A DNA stretch of 64,000 bases from Thermoguttaceae bacterium (lineage in GTDB: Bacteria > Planctomycetota > Planctomycetia > Pirellulales > Thermoguttaceae). This document shows positions 35,542 to 43,012 of this stretch, piece after piece. The notes beneath the pieces are model-generated. The model was not told the origin of the DNA. It was given only the letters and a program-made list of their open reading frames with translations, and did no database searches. The stretch spans positions 24,514-88,513 of the forward strand of contig JAFQXE010000033.1 in the NCBI GenBank assembly GCA_017407125.1. The letters are read 5' to 3'. Position numbers and translations under genes: made by a program. Numbering within the stretch: the first letter of the stretch is position 1; each line of letters opens with the position of its first letter.

Positions 35542-37728
35542 ATGAAACTCCGAGTTTTTACCGCTTTTATATGCTTTATAATATACATTATGACATCATT
35601 CGGCTTTGCCGCGACGTGGGAAGAATCCGCTAAAATTGCCGGAGATATTAAAGAACTCAAAGCGTCGCCGCAATGGTATCATGGAATCATGGTTCTGCTG
35701 GACGAATCTGCGTTTCCGTTTGCCGCCGTTGGAAACCAGGTCATTGGGGCTGGTTTTGAACACGGGCAGGGCAGGGGCTTTGCGTTTGGTCATTCCGCGT
35801 ATGCTGAACCGTACCGGGAGTTCTTTCGCGACAACCCGGAGCTGGTAAAGAACATGATGCGCTGGGCGACGAAGCGGTCGGACGTGAGTCAGATTACTTT
35901 TCTGACCAACGAAACCCGTTATTATAACAGTCTTCAGAGGTTGGGATACAAGGCGGAAATGATCGACCTGAGAAAGCTCAACGACAAGGATCCCGCCGGG
36001 CGAATTCTCCTTTATGAATCGTCGCATTTTAGATTCGAAGACATAGACCGGGTGGAAGAGTTCGTTCGGCGCGGCGGCGCGTTTTGGATGGGCTGTACGT
36101 CGTGGTGGCAGCTGGAGCATGAAGATCCAATTGACGGTCCAACTAACGTTATGATGAAAAAGTTTGGTCTGGTTTTTACCCTTTCCGGAATGGACGTTCC
36201 CAACGCGACGTTTTCGCTTCCCCCGCAGTGTTCGCCGTACGTAATTCGATCCAAGGCGATTCAGACTCTCAACAATATCGAGAACGAAACCCTGTCGGAC
36301 AGCGATTTCCAGTGTCTGAACAACTCGATTATCAACAGTCTCTCTTTCGATTCCGACTTCGATTTATCGAAACAGTGGAAAGACTTCGACAAGTACAAAG
36401 TCAACCTCTTCCCGGAGAGCGCTGGACAGCGGCATTTTTCCCGCCGCGAGCGCATTGTAAAACGGCTCTTGATGGGATACCAGAACCTGAGGGCGAAATC
36501 GTATTTTACTCAGCCGGACAAAGCCGAAACGCTGACGGGAATAGACGTGTCATTCCCCGGCAAGCCGGAATCGGGCGCTGTGAGGGTTACAAAGACGGTT
36601 GACGTCAACCCCGCCGTTCCGGATTGGGCGTCAACGGGCTTGTACGCCCCACCGGGAGAAACAATAACCGTAACCGTTCCCGAGGCGGCGCTCAAGTCAG
36701 GGAAATATTCAATCCGAATTGGATGTCACAAGGATTTGCTCTGGCATAAAGACGAATGGCTTCGCTATCCGGAAATCAGCTTTACCGCGCCGCTGAACAA
36801 ACAAACCGTATCGGTCAATTCCGCATTTGGCGGGCTGATTTATATCGTCGTTCCTGGCGGCGCTTCCGCTCAGACGTCTTCGATTCAGTTTGAAATCTCC
36901 GGCGCGATTGAGGCTCCGCTTTACGTCCTCGGCAAGACGACAAAAGAAGAATGGGCGGAAATGAAAAAGCTGGGCGCGCCGTGGGGCGAGTTGGCGACGG
37001 ACAAGATAGTTGTTTCTGTCCCTCGCGAACAGATTCTGTCCGTCGACGATCCCGAAAAAGTCATGCGCTGGTGGGATTCCGTTCTCGATACAGACGCTGA
37101 TCTGGCTTGCGTTCCCAAAGAGAGAAAGCGTCCGGAACGAATCACCGCGGACGTCCAGATTTCTTTGGGGTATATGCATTCCGGATACCCGGTTATGACG
37201 CCCATGGAGGTGGTTGACGGTCTTGTGTCGTGTCACGGCGACAACTGGGGCTATTTCCATGAACTCGGACATAACCATCAAAACCGGGACTGGGTTTTTA
37301 CCGGCTCTGTTGAGGTTTCCGTCAACTGGTTTACGCTCTACTGCTTCGAAACGCTTCTCAAGACTCCGCAGGACGTTCCCGGCGGACGCATGAACCCTCA
37401 GCGGTGCAAATCTATGTACGAATCGTACGCCCGACGGGGAAAGAATTGGGACGACTGGAAACGCGACCCGTTCCTGGGACTTGTTCTGTTTATTGAACTC
37501 AAACAGCGTTACGGCTGGGACGCGTTCAAACAGACGATCGCTCAGTATCACAGTCTTTCGTCCGCTGAGCGTCCGCGCTCTGACCAAGAGAAACTCGACC
37601 AGCTTTTCGTTCGGTTCTCAAAAGTCGTTAATGAGAACACGCTCCCGATCCTCGTTGACCGCTGGAACGTCCCGCTTTCAGAAGACGCGAAAAAGACGAT
37701 TAGCGCGTTGCCGCCGATGAGGGAGTAA
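35542..37728 (+). CDS. Secreted M60-family (enhancin/mucinase-type) peptidase
   Basis: About 728 residues. The start at 35542 gives a good signal peptide (LRVFTAFICFIIYIMTSFGFA); the frame extends 19 codons further upstream without a signal. The gluzincin-type zinc site is HELGHNHQ near residue 573, followed by GSVEVSVNWFTLY, the third-ligand Glu segment of M60 peptidases. The N-terminal 170 residues form an alpha/beta domain (VIGAGFEHGQGRGFAFGHSA); a beta-sandwich region (about 325-460) precedes the catalytic domain. M60 enzymes cleave glycosylated proteins such as mucins, consistent with life on a host surface. A heptamer array begins 1-3 bases after the stop. Confidence 0.85.
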   Translation: MKLRVFTAFICFIIYIMTSFGFAATWEESAKIAGDIKELKASPQWYHGIMVLLDESAFPFAAVGNQVIGAGFEHGQGRGFAFGHSAYAEPYREFFRDNPELVKNMMRWATKRSDVSQITFLTNETRYYNSLQRLGYKAEMIDLRKLNDKDPAGRILLYESSHFRFEDIDRVEEFVRRGGAFWMGCTSWWQLEHEDPIDGPTNVMMKKFGLVFTLSGMDVPNATFSLPPQCSPYVIRSKAIQTLNNIENETLSDSDFQCLNNSIINSLSFDSDFDLSKQWKDFDKYKVNLFPESAGQRHFSRRERIVKRLLMGYQNLRAKSYFTQPDKAETLTGIDVSFPGKPESGAVRVTKTVDVNPAVPDWASTGLYAPPGETITVTVPEAALKSGKYSIRIGCHKDLLWHKDEWLRYPEISFTAPLNKQTVSVNSAFGGLIYIVVPGGASAQTSSIQFEISGAIEAPLYVLGKTTKEEWAEMKKLGAPWGELATDKIVVSVPREQILSVDDPEKVMRWWDSVLDTDADLACVPKERKRPERITADVQISLGYMHSGYPVMTPMEVVDGLVSCHGDNWGYFHELGHNHQNRDWVFTGSVEVSVNWFTLYCFETLLKTPQDVPGGRMNPQRCKSMYESYARRGKNWDDWKRDPFLGLVLFIELKQRYGWDAFKQTIAQYHSLSSAERPRSDQEKLDQLFVRFSKVVNENTLPILVDRWNVPLSEDAKKTISALPPMRE

Positions 37729-37765
37729 AAGGCAGTAGGCAATAGGCAGTAGGCAGTAGACGCAA
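37729..37765. repeat. GGCAGTA heptamer array with ACGCAAGCG tail
   Basis: Four units (GGCAGTA, GGCAATA, GGCAGTA, GGCAGTA) start next to the M60 stop and end in GACGCAAGCGCT. Confidence 0.85.
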
Positions 37766-37789
37766 GCGCTCACCGTTGTTTATGTGTAC

Positions 37790-38080
37790 TTCCCTTACTA
37801 AAGTTTTTTGGAAAGGGGAGTTTGAGGGGAAGAACCTTTTTTTCAAAAAAGGTTTTCCCCTCATATTGAATACCTTGAAAAAACTTCCCTAAAAGGGAGC
37901 CAGCTTGCTGGCGACCGAAAGTTTTTTCAAGGGTGGCGAGGCGCCGCTCCCAATCCGCGCTGCCGCGCGTTTGCCAAGAACCGCTCCCGTTGGTCGCTTG
38001 CGGCGGAAGCTTCCGAAAATCATTTTCGCAGAATTGCCCGTTCGACCTGCTGGATCGCGGCTGTGTCAGCCGCCGAAGAA
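37790..38080. repeat. Dispersed palindrome-rich repeat region (GAGGCGCCGCTCC family)
   Basis: Contains AAAGTTTTTTGGAAAGGGGAG (in part), repeated at 51.21 kb, and a GCGAGGCGCCGCTCC ... TCCGCGCTGCCGCGC ... CGCTCCCGTTGGTCGCTT module (37937-38000) also found at 51.24 kb and 61.48 kb. Several inverted words (AAAACTTT/AAAGTTTT) suggest folded structure. No gene is credible. Confidence 0.7.
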
Positions 38081-38081
38081 T

Positions 38082-38212
38082 TTTAAGCTGCAAAGAACGC
38101 AAAGTTCGCAAAGAAATGGAAGGCGGTAACGGAGCGAACGCAGTGAGCGCAGTTACGCTTCCTCAAAAACCGCGTAGCGGTTCAATATTTCTAGCCTTGG
38201 GTTTTCAAGAAA
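38082..38212. repeat. Left inverted arm of the composite element around the SUMF1-STN gene
   Basis: Order of modules: a GCAAAGAAC/GCAAAGTTC array, the REP core GGAAGGCGGTAACGGAGCG (38117-38135), GTTACGCTTCC, the hairpin AACCGCG-TAGCGGTT, then a TTGGGTTTT remnant. The same modules in reverse complement lie at 39965-40197, after the gene. Confidence 0.75.
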
Positions 38213-38242
38213 TCCAATTGACTCAACAAGGAAAGCTATATC

Positions 38243-39862
38243 ATGAAATCTTCTCGAAATCTTTTTGTCTTGGCGTTGGCTGTTTTAACTACAGCGCTTT
38301 TTTCTGCGTGCGATTCCAATAAGACAACAGATAAAGAAACGGCAGAGCTCACAGAAACAGCGCTCTCAGAACAGACTCAAATAAATCAGCCAAAAGGGGA
38401 TCGCTTGCCGGGAGATCGCAAAGTGATAACCATCAACGGGGTCGAGTTTGCTTTCCGTTGGTGTCCGGCTGGAGAATTTATGATGGGTTCTTCGGAATTC
38501 GATGAGGGACGATTTGCCAATGAAAAGCTCCATCGAGTTGTCCTGAAAGAAGGTTTTTGGATAATGGAAACCGAGGTTACTCAGCGACAATGGAAAGCCG
38601 TCATGGAAAACGTCCCCAGTGATTTTGAAGAGGATGATCTTCCGGTTGAAAACGTTTCCTGGAACGATTGTCAGACGTTTTGCCGCAAAGCGAATTTGAA
38701 ACTTCCGACAGAAGCTCAATGGGAATATGCGTGTCGGGCGGGAAATTCAGATATGTTTTCTGAAATTTGGAATGGAGAAGCTTGGAGTACGGCTGATACT
38801 GATATTACAACTTATCTTGTAAGTAAAACCCAGGAAGTTCAAACTCTTGACGGAGAAATGGTTGAAATTCCTGTAGGAACGAGATATAATAACGTCTGGA
38901 ACGTCTGCAAAATGCAAACAAATATTTGGGAGTGGTGCGAGGACTGTTACAGCGACTTTTTTACAGAAGAAACGTCATTGCAAAACGAAAAATCTGACAG
39001 CTCATTTATCAGTCCTAACGAAAAGAAGATTATACAGGCGTTAAATGAATTAACAACTTTTAAATTCGACTATGCTTCGTTGGAGGACGTTATTGCTGAA
39101 ATCAGGGATAGACATCATATAGAGGTTCAGTTGGACGAGCCTGCTTTTAGGGATGAGATGATTTCTCCAGAAGAGGTTGGTTTTGTTTTTAACATGTCCG
39201 GAGTTACTTTGCGTTCTGCTTTAAACAGAATGTTAAAGAGCGAATTCTTTTCTTTTGTTATCAAAGATGAATGCATTCTTATTACAACCAAGCCGGAAGC
39301 AGATAAAAAATATCAAAACTCGGAACATATTCGTCAACTCTTTTTTTCAATGGACAACTCTGTTATCAACCAGCATGAAGAGCGCCTGATGCAATTGCTG
39401 AAAAAGAATGTCAGTTTCGATTTTGCCGACGAGCCTTTGCCGGATGTTATCAATCGCATCAATCAAATGTATAAGCTTGAAATACAAATAGATTATTCCG
39501 TTCTCAGGGATGAAATGATTGATCCAGAAGATCTGCTGGTGAATATAAATATCTCTGACGTGTCATTACGCTCGGCGCTAAACAGAATGCTTGCAGGTTG
39601 GGACTTGACATTTGTTATTGTCGATGAATGCATCCTTATAACAACAAAAGATGAGAAATTCCAGAAATACGTTATGTCAGATTCGCATCGAGACGGCAAT
39701 TTGGAATACCCAATGGATGATTCGTCCTCAAGTCAATATCGTGTAATTCGCGGGGGCGGCTGGGATATTGACGATAGAATTTATCGACCAACGATTCGGG
39801 ACTGCAGCTTGCCGCAAAAAGCTTATAGTGACGTGGGGTTCCGTTGCGTACTGCCTCAATGA
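38243..39862 (+). CDS. SUMF1/FGE-type lipoprotein interrupted by two STN-like repeats
   Basis: 539 residues with a lipoprotein signal (LTTALFSAC). The formylglycine-generating-enzyme-like domain starts near residue 65 (FRWCPAGEFMMGS, ETEVTQRQWKAVM, LPTEAQWEYACRAG, IWEWCEDCY at about 233). It is then interrupted by about 250 residues and resumes at about 495 with YRVIRGGGWD and DVGFRCV. The insert contains two copies of a roughly 80-residue domain (273-350 and 391-471), each with LRSALNRML and DECILITTK, resembling the STN/secretin-N fold common in planctomycetes. SUMF1-type domains outside sulfatase maturation often act as binding modules. The FGE cysteines of true sulfatase activators are not evident. 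The gene is bracketed by inverted repeats. Confidence 0.8.
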   Translation: MKSSRNLFVLALAVLTTALFSACDSNKTTDKETAELTETALSEQTQINQPKGDRLPGDRKVITINGVEFAFRWCPAGEFMMGSSEFDEGRFANEKLHRVVLKEGFWIMETEVTQRQWKAVMENVPSDFEEDDLPVENVSWNDCQTFCRKANLKLPTEAQWEYACRAGNSDMFSEIWNGEAWSTADTDITTYLVSKTQEVQTLDGEMVEIPVGTRYNNVWNVCKMQTNIWEWCEDCYSDFFTEETSLQNEKSDSSFISPNEKKIIQALNELTTFKFDYASLEDVIAEIRDRHHIEVQLDEPAFRDEMISPEEVGFVFNMSGVTLRSALNRMLKSEFFSFVIKDECILITTKPEADKKYQNSEHIRQLFFSMDNSVINQHEERLMQLLKKNVSFDFADEPLPDVINRINQMYKLEIQIDYSVLRDEMIDPEDLLVNINISDVSLRSALNRMLAGWDLTFVIVDECILITTKDEKFQKYVMSDSHRDGNLEYPMDDSSSSQYRVIRGGGWDIDDRIYRPTIRDCSLPQKAYSDVGFRCVLPQ

Positions 39863-39964
39863 TTATTTGCGGCGGTTCTAATCGTTTCAGTTCCTTTTCC
39901 TCCGCCCCCTTGCAGGGAACAGAAGGAAAAGGTTATTTGATGATATTCTTTTATTCGTTTTCAT

Positions 39965-40197
39965 TAGTCCGTGGGTTGAAACCCACGGCTATTAAAATTG
40001 AACCGCTGACGCGGTTCTAGGGGAAGCGTAACTACGCTCGTTACACTCGTTCCGTTATCGCCTTCCATTTACGTTCGCTTCGCTCACACCCACGGGTTTA
40101 CACCCGTGGCTCGCCTAAGCGTAACTTCATTCGCTTCGCTCATTCCGTTACCGCCTTCCATTTCTTTGCGCTCTTTGCGTTCTTTGCGGCTTAAAAA
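39965..40197. repeat. Right inverted arm of the composite element around the SUMF1-STN gene
   Basis: Contains the hairpin CGTGGGTTGAAACCCACG, GAACCGCTGACGCGGTTC, two inverted REP cores (TATCGCCTTCCATTT near 40055 and TTACCGCCTTCCATTT near 40148), another hairpin (CCCACGGGTTTACACCCGTGG) and a CTTTGCGCTCTTTGCG array. It is the reverse complement, module by module, of 38082-38212. Confidence 0.75.
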
Positions 40198-40316
40198 ATA
40201 GTAAGAGGAAAAACAAAACGGATTAGACGGATAACCAATCGGTGAATATCCGTTTAATCCGTAAAATCCGTGTGCTAACGACCCGCAAACAACCATCGAG
40301 GAGCGCTTTACGTCTT

Positions 40317-40337
40317 CTCGCAACTCGCAACTCGCTA
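40317..40337. repeat. CTCGCAA heptamer array at the 3' end of tyrS
   Basis: Two and a half units. The tyrS stop codon (TAG on the minus strand, 40335-40337) is part of the last unit. The array faces its inverse at the other end of tyrS (41614-41648). Confidence 0.8.
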
Positions 40338-41612
40338 CTTCTTCTTCAGCAGCGCGTATTTCTTCTTACCGGAACGGAGAACGATAGTCGTTTCCGATGC
40401 GAGGTTGGAGTCGTTGAGTACCATCTGCGGGTCGGTAACGCGGCGGTTGTTGACGTAAGCGCCGCCCTGTTCGATCGTTCGTCGGGCTTCGCCCTTGCTT
40501 TTTGCCAGCGAGCATTTGACAAACGCGTCTAAAATGCCGATGCCGGCGGAGAGTTCGTCGGCGGTAACTTCCGCGCCGGGAACGTCCGCGAAAATCGCCG
40601 TCAGGTCGGAGTCGGACAGATGTTCAATTTCCGCACCGAAGAAGATGTCGGTCGCCGCCATCGCCTGACTCAGTCCAGCGTCGCCGTGAACGAGCTTGGT
40701 AATAACGCGCGCCGCTTCTTTCTGTCCCAGACGTTTGCCGGGGTCTGCCATGTGAGCGTCAATCAACGCGTTGATTTCCGACTCGGAATCGTCGGAGAAC
40801 AGCTTGAGAACCTTGGGGACGTCGGCGTCTTCGATGTTAATCCAGTACTGATAGAACTGGTACGGAGACGTCCGGTTGGCGTCCAGCCACAGCGCGCCGC
40901 CTTCGGACTTGCCCATCTTCGTGCCGTCGGACTTGGTCAGCAGCGGGCAGGTCAAGCCGTAGAACTGCGCCCCGCGCATGCGGCGGCCCAGCTCGCACCC
41001 GGTCGAGATGTTGCCCCACTGATCCGAACCTCCGATCTGAAGCTGACAGCCGTAGGCGTCGTACAGATGAACGAAGTCGTAGGACTGAATGAGCATGTAT
41101 GAGAATTCCGTATAGCTGATTCCGGAATCGGACTCGATTCGTTTTTTCACGGAGTCTTTACCCAGCATGACGTTGACGGAGAACATCTTGCCGACGTCGC
41201 GGAGGAATTCCAGATACGTGAACTTGCCCATCCAGTCAAAGTTATTGACGATTTGCGCCTTGTTGGACGGGGAATCGAAATCGAGGAACCGCGTCATTTG
41301 GCGTTTAATGCACTCGACGTTATGCTCGATTTGCTCGGCGGAGAGCAGATTTCGTTCAGCGCTTTTTCCGGACGGGTCGCCGATCATGCCGGTCGCGCCG
41401 CCGACCAGAGCCAGCGGTTTATGCCCGGCGCGCTGAAAACGTCGCAGGAACGTCAAGGCAATCAAATGCCCAATATGGAGCGAATCGGCAGTCGGGTCGA
41501 ATCCGGCGTAAACCGTTTTCGGTCCTTCCATTAAAAATTTCGGCAGGTTTTCATCGTCGGTCGTCTGGTTGACTTGACCGCGCCATTTCAGTTCGGAAAA
41601 TAAATCTTGCAT
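40335..41612 (-). CDS. tyrS: Tyrosyl-tRNA synthetase
   Basis: A 425-residue class I synthetase. The ATP-binding motif is HIGH at 46-49 (PTADSLHIGHL), KMGKS lies near residue 232, and the tyrosine pocket segment is QIGGSDQWGNI. The C-terminal S4-type RNA-binding domain ends the protein (EARRTIEQGGAYVNNRRV). It attaches tyrosine to its tRNA. Length and motifs are normal. Both ends of the gene touch heptamer arrays in inverted orientation: the upstream one ends 6 bases before the ATG, which leaves no recognisable ribosome-binding site. Confidence 0.95.
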   Translation of the reverse strand: MQDLFSELKWRGQVNQTTDDENLPKFLMEGPKTVYAGFDPTADSLHIGHLIALTFLRRFQRAGHKPLALVGGATGMIGDPSGKSAERNLLSAEQIEHNVECIKRQMTRFLDFDSPSNKAQIVNNFDWMGKFTYLEFLRDVGKMFSVNVMLGKDSVKKRIESDSGISYTEFSYMLIQSYDFVHLYDAYGCQLQIGGSDQWGNISTGCELGRRMRGAQFYGLTCPLLTKSDGTKMGKSEGGALWLDANRTSPYQFYQYWINIEDADVPKVLKLFSDDSESEINALIDAHMADPGKRLGQKEAARVITKLVHGDAGLSQAMAATDIFFGAEIEHLSDSDLTAIFADVPGAEVTADELSAGIGILDAFVKCSLAKSKGEARRTIEQGGAYVNNRRVTDPQMVLNDSNLASETTIVLRSGKKKYALLKKK

Positions 41613-41613
41613 G

Positions 41614-41648
41614 GTGGTTGCGAGTTGCGAGTTGCGAGTTGCGAGTTT
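41614..41648. repeat. GTTGCGA heptamer array at the 5' end of tyrS
   Basis: Four to five perfect 7-base units directly before the tyrS start codon (minus strand). This is the inverse of 40317-40337. Confidence 0.85.
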
Positions 41649-41708
41649 TTAACCAACTGTAATCATTTTAGCACATTTAAAAAATATGTAAATACCAGCG
41701 GACATGTC

Positions 41709-41736
41709 TTGTAATTAATGGAAAATAGTATAGAAT
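41709..41736 (+). promoter_or_regulatory. Predicted promoter of the YbhGFSR-type operon
   Basis: TTGTAA (41709-41714), 16 bases, TAGAAT (41731-41736). About 110 bases before the HlyD-type gene. Confidence 0.45.
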
Positions 41737-41786
41737 ATAAGAAATAGCGTGGAAATTGGAATTATGTTTTACCGCTGGTAAATATC

Positions 41787-41824
41787 CTTGCACCCTATTC
41801 CCCATTCCCTACTCCCTAATCCCT
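41787..41824. repeat. CCCTACT-type heptamer array before the YbhG-like gene
   Basis: About five degenerate units (CCCTATT, CCCCATT, CCCTACT, CCCTAAT, CCCTAT) end just before the start codons. The inverse array (GGGAGTA) follows the stop of the YbhS-like gene at 45727. Confidence 0.75.
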
Positions 41825-41854
41825 ATATCAATGTACAAAATATCAATGTACAAA
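41825..41854 (+). repeat. 15-base tandem duplication carrying two start codons
   Basis: ATATCAATGTACAAA occurs twice in a row (41825-41839, 41840-41854), giving in-frame ATGs at 41831 and 41846. Confidence 0.85.
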
Positions 41855-42913
41855 GCATTTCGTTCTGCCGCTTTACTTTTAGCGATTGTTCTATTGTCGG
41901 GCTGTAATCCTCAGCCGGAATCGGACGGTAAGATTATTCTCAACGGGAACGTTGACGACCGTGAAGTCAACGCAGCGTTTCTGGTTTCAGAGCGCATTGC
42001 CGCTGTCCATGTTGAGGAAGGCGCAGCTGTCAAAAAGGGCGATCTGCTGGCAGAGTTGGAAACGATTCGAATAGAAAACCGGATTGCGGAAGCTCAGGCT
42101 GCGGTAGATTCCGCTCGAACCAACGTAATGGCGGCAGACGCGGCAATCGAAGCGGCGCAGGCGGCGTTGGAGAAGGCTGTCAACGGGAATCGAAAAGAGG
42201 ACATTGACCTCGCCCGCGCAGGCGTTGAGGTGTTTGACGCTCAAATTCATGCGGCTGAGAATCTATACGAACGCAATAAAAAGTTGTCTTCAGAAGAAGG
42301 CGTCCGAGCTGTCTCGCAGCAGGACCTGGACAATGCAGAATCCAATTTCAAAAAATTGGTTGCTGAGCGGAAACTGGCGCAAACCAATTTGGAAAAAATG
42401 CTTGCCGGCTCTCGAAAAGAAGATATTGCTGCGGCGAAAGCGGCTCTCGAACAGGCGAAGGCGCAGAAGGAAACGGCGCTTGCTTCCATCGTTCAAGCCC
42501 AGGCGACGCTGGCAATTCAAAAGCAAATTCTGGCGGACAGCAAACTTTTAGCGCCGTGCGACGGCGTGGTTCGAAGTCGCATTCTGGAACCCGGCGAAAT
42601 GGCTTCACCGCAGATTTCTGCGTTTATTATTGCTGTTACAAATCCCAAATGGGTGCGCGTGTATTTGAACGAAACGCTTTTGGCAAAAGTCAAAATCTCC
42701 GGCAAGGCAACGATTCGCGTTGACGGTCTGCCCGATAAAACCTTTGACGGCTGGATCGGATACATCTCCCCAACGGCGGAATTCACCCCGAAAAACGTCG
42801 AGACGCAGGAACTGCGAACGTCGCTGGTTTACGAGGTTCGCGTTTACGTCAACGACCCGGAAGGGATATTAAAGCTCGGCGCGCCTGCGACGGTTGAGAT
42901 AAGCAGCTTTTAG
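41846..42913 (+). CDS. HlyD-family membrane fusion lipoprotein (YbhG-like)
   Basis: About 355 residues. The start at 41846 gives a lipoprotein signal (SAALLLAIVLLSGC). A biotinyl-lipoyl half (VHVEEGAAVKKGDLLAELE) is followed by a long helical hairpin (about 60-205, Ala/Glu-rich, two copies of a GxRKEDIxxA segment), the second lipoyl half (LLAPCDGVVRSRILEPGEM) and a beta-barrel. It would bridge the inner-membrane ABC transporter to the outer membrane. The following genes encode a two-ATPase protein and two ABC-2 permeases, as in ybhGFSR. The frame also opens upstream, through a heptamer array. Confidence 0.85.
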   Translation: MYKAFRSAALLLAIVLLSGCNPQPESDGKIILNGNVDDREVNAAFLVSERIAAVHVEEGAAVKKGDLLAELETIRIENRIAEAQAAVDSARTNVMAADAAIEAAQAALEKAVNGNRKEDIDLARAGVEVFDAQIHAAENLYERNKKLSSEEGVRAVSQQDLDNAESNFKKLVAERKLAQTNLEKMLAGSRKEDIAAAKAALEQAKAQKETALASIVQAQATLAIQKQILADSKLLAPCDGVVRSRILEPGEMASPQISAFIIAVTNPKWVRVYLNETLLAKVKISGKATIRVDGLPDKTFDGWIGYISPTAEFTPKNVETQELRTSLVYEVRVYVNDPEGILKLGAPATVEISSF

Positions 42914-42995
42914 CTTCTAGCTGCTAGCCCCTAGCTTGGGGTTTTTAGTTTCTGGCTTTAAAAAGCTAACAGCTAATAGCTAGAAGCTAGCAGCT
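42909..42995. repeat. AGCTAGA-type repeat cluster after the YbhG-like gene
   Basis: TTAGCTTCTAGCTGCTAGCC faces AGCTAATAGCTAGAAGCTAG; the two form an inverted array with the gene stop codon inside it. A related cluster lies at 56.68-56.78 kb. Confidence 0.75.
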
Positions 42996-43012
42996 TACTA
43001 CTTGCGATTAAT

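Noticed and set aside
37770..38111. 113-codon minus-strand frame in the repeat region after the M60 gene
   Set aside because: Made of dispersed-repeat sequence; no start signal or domain.
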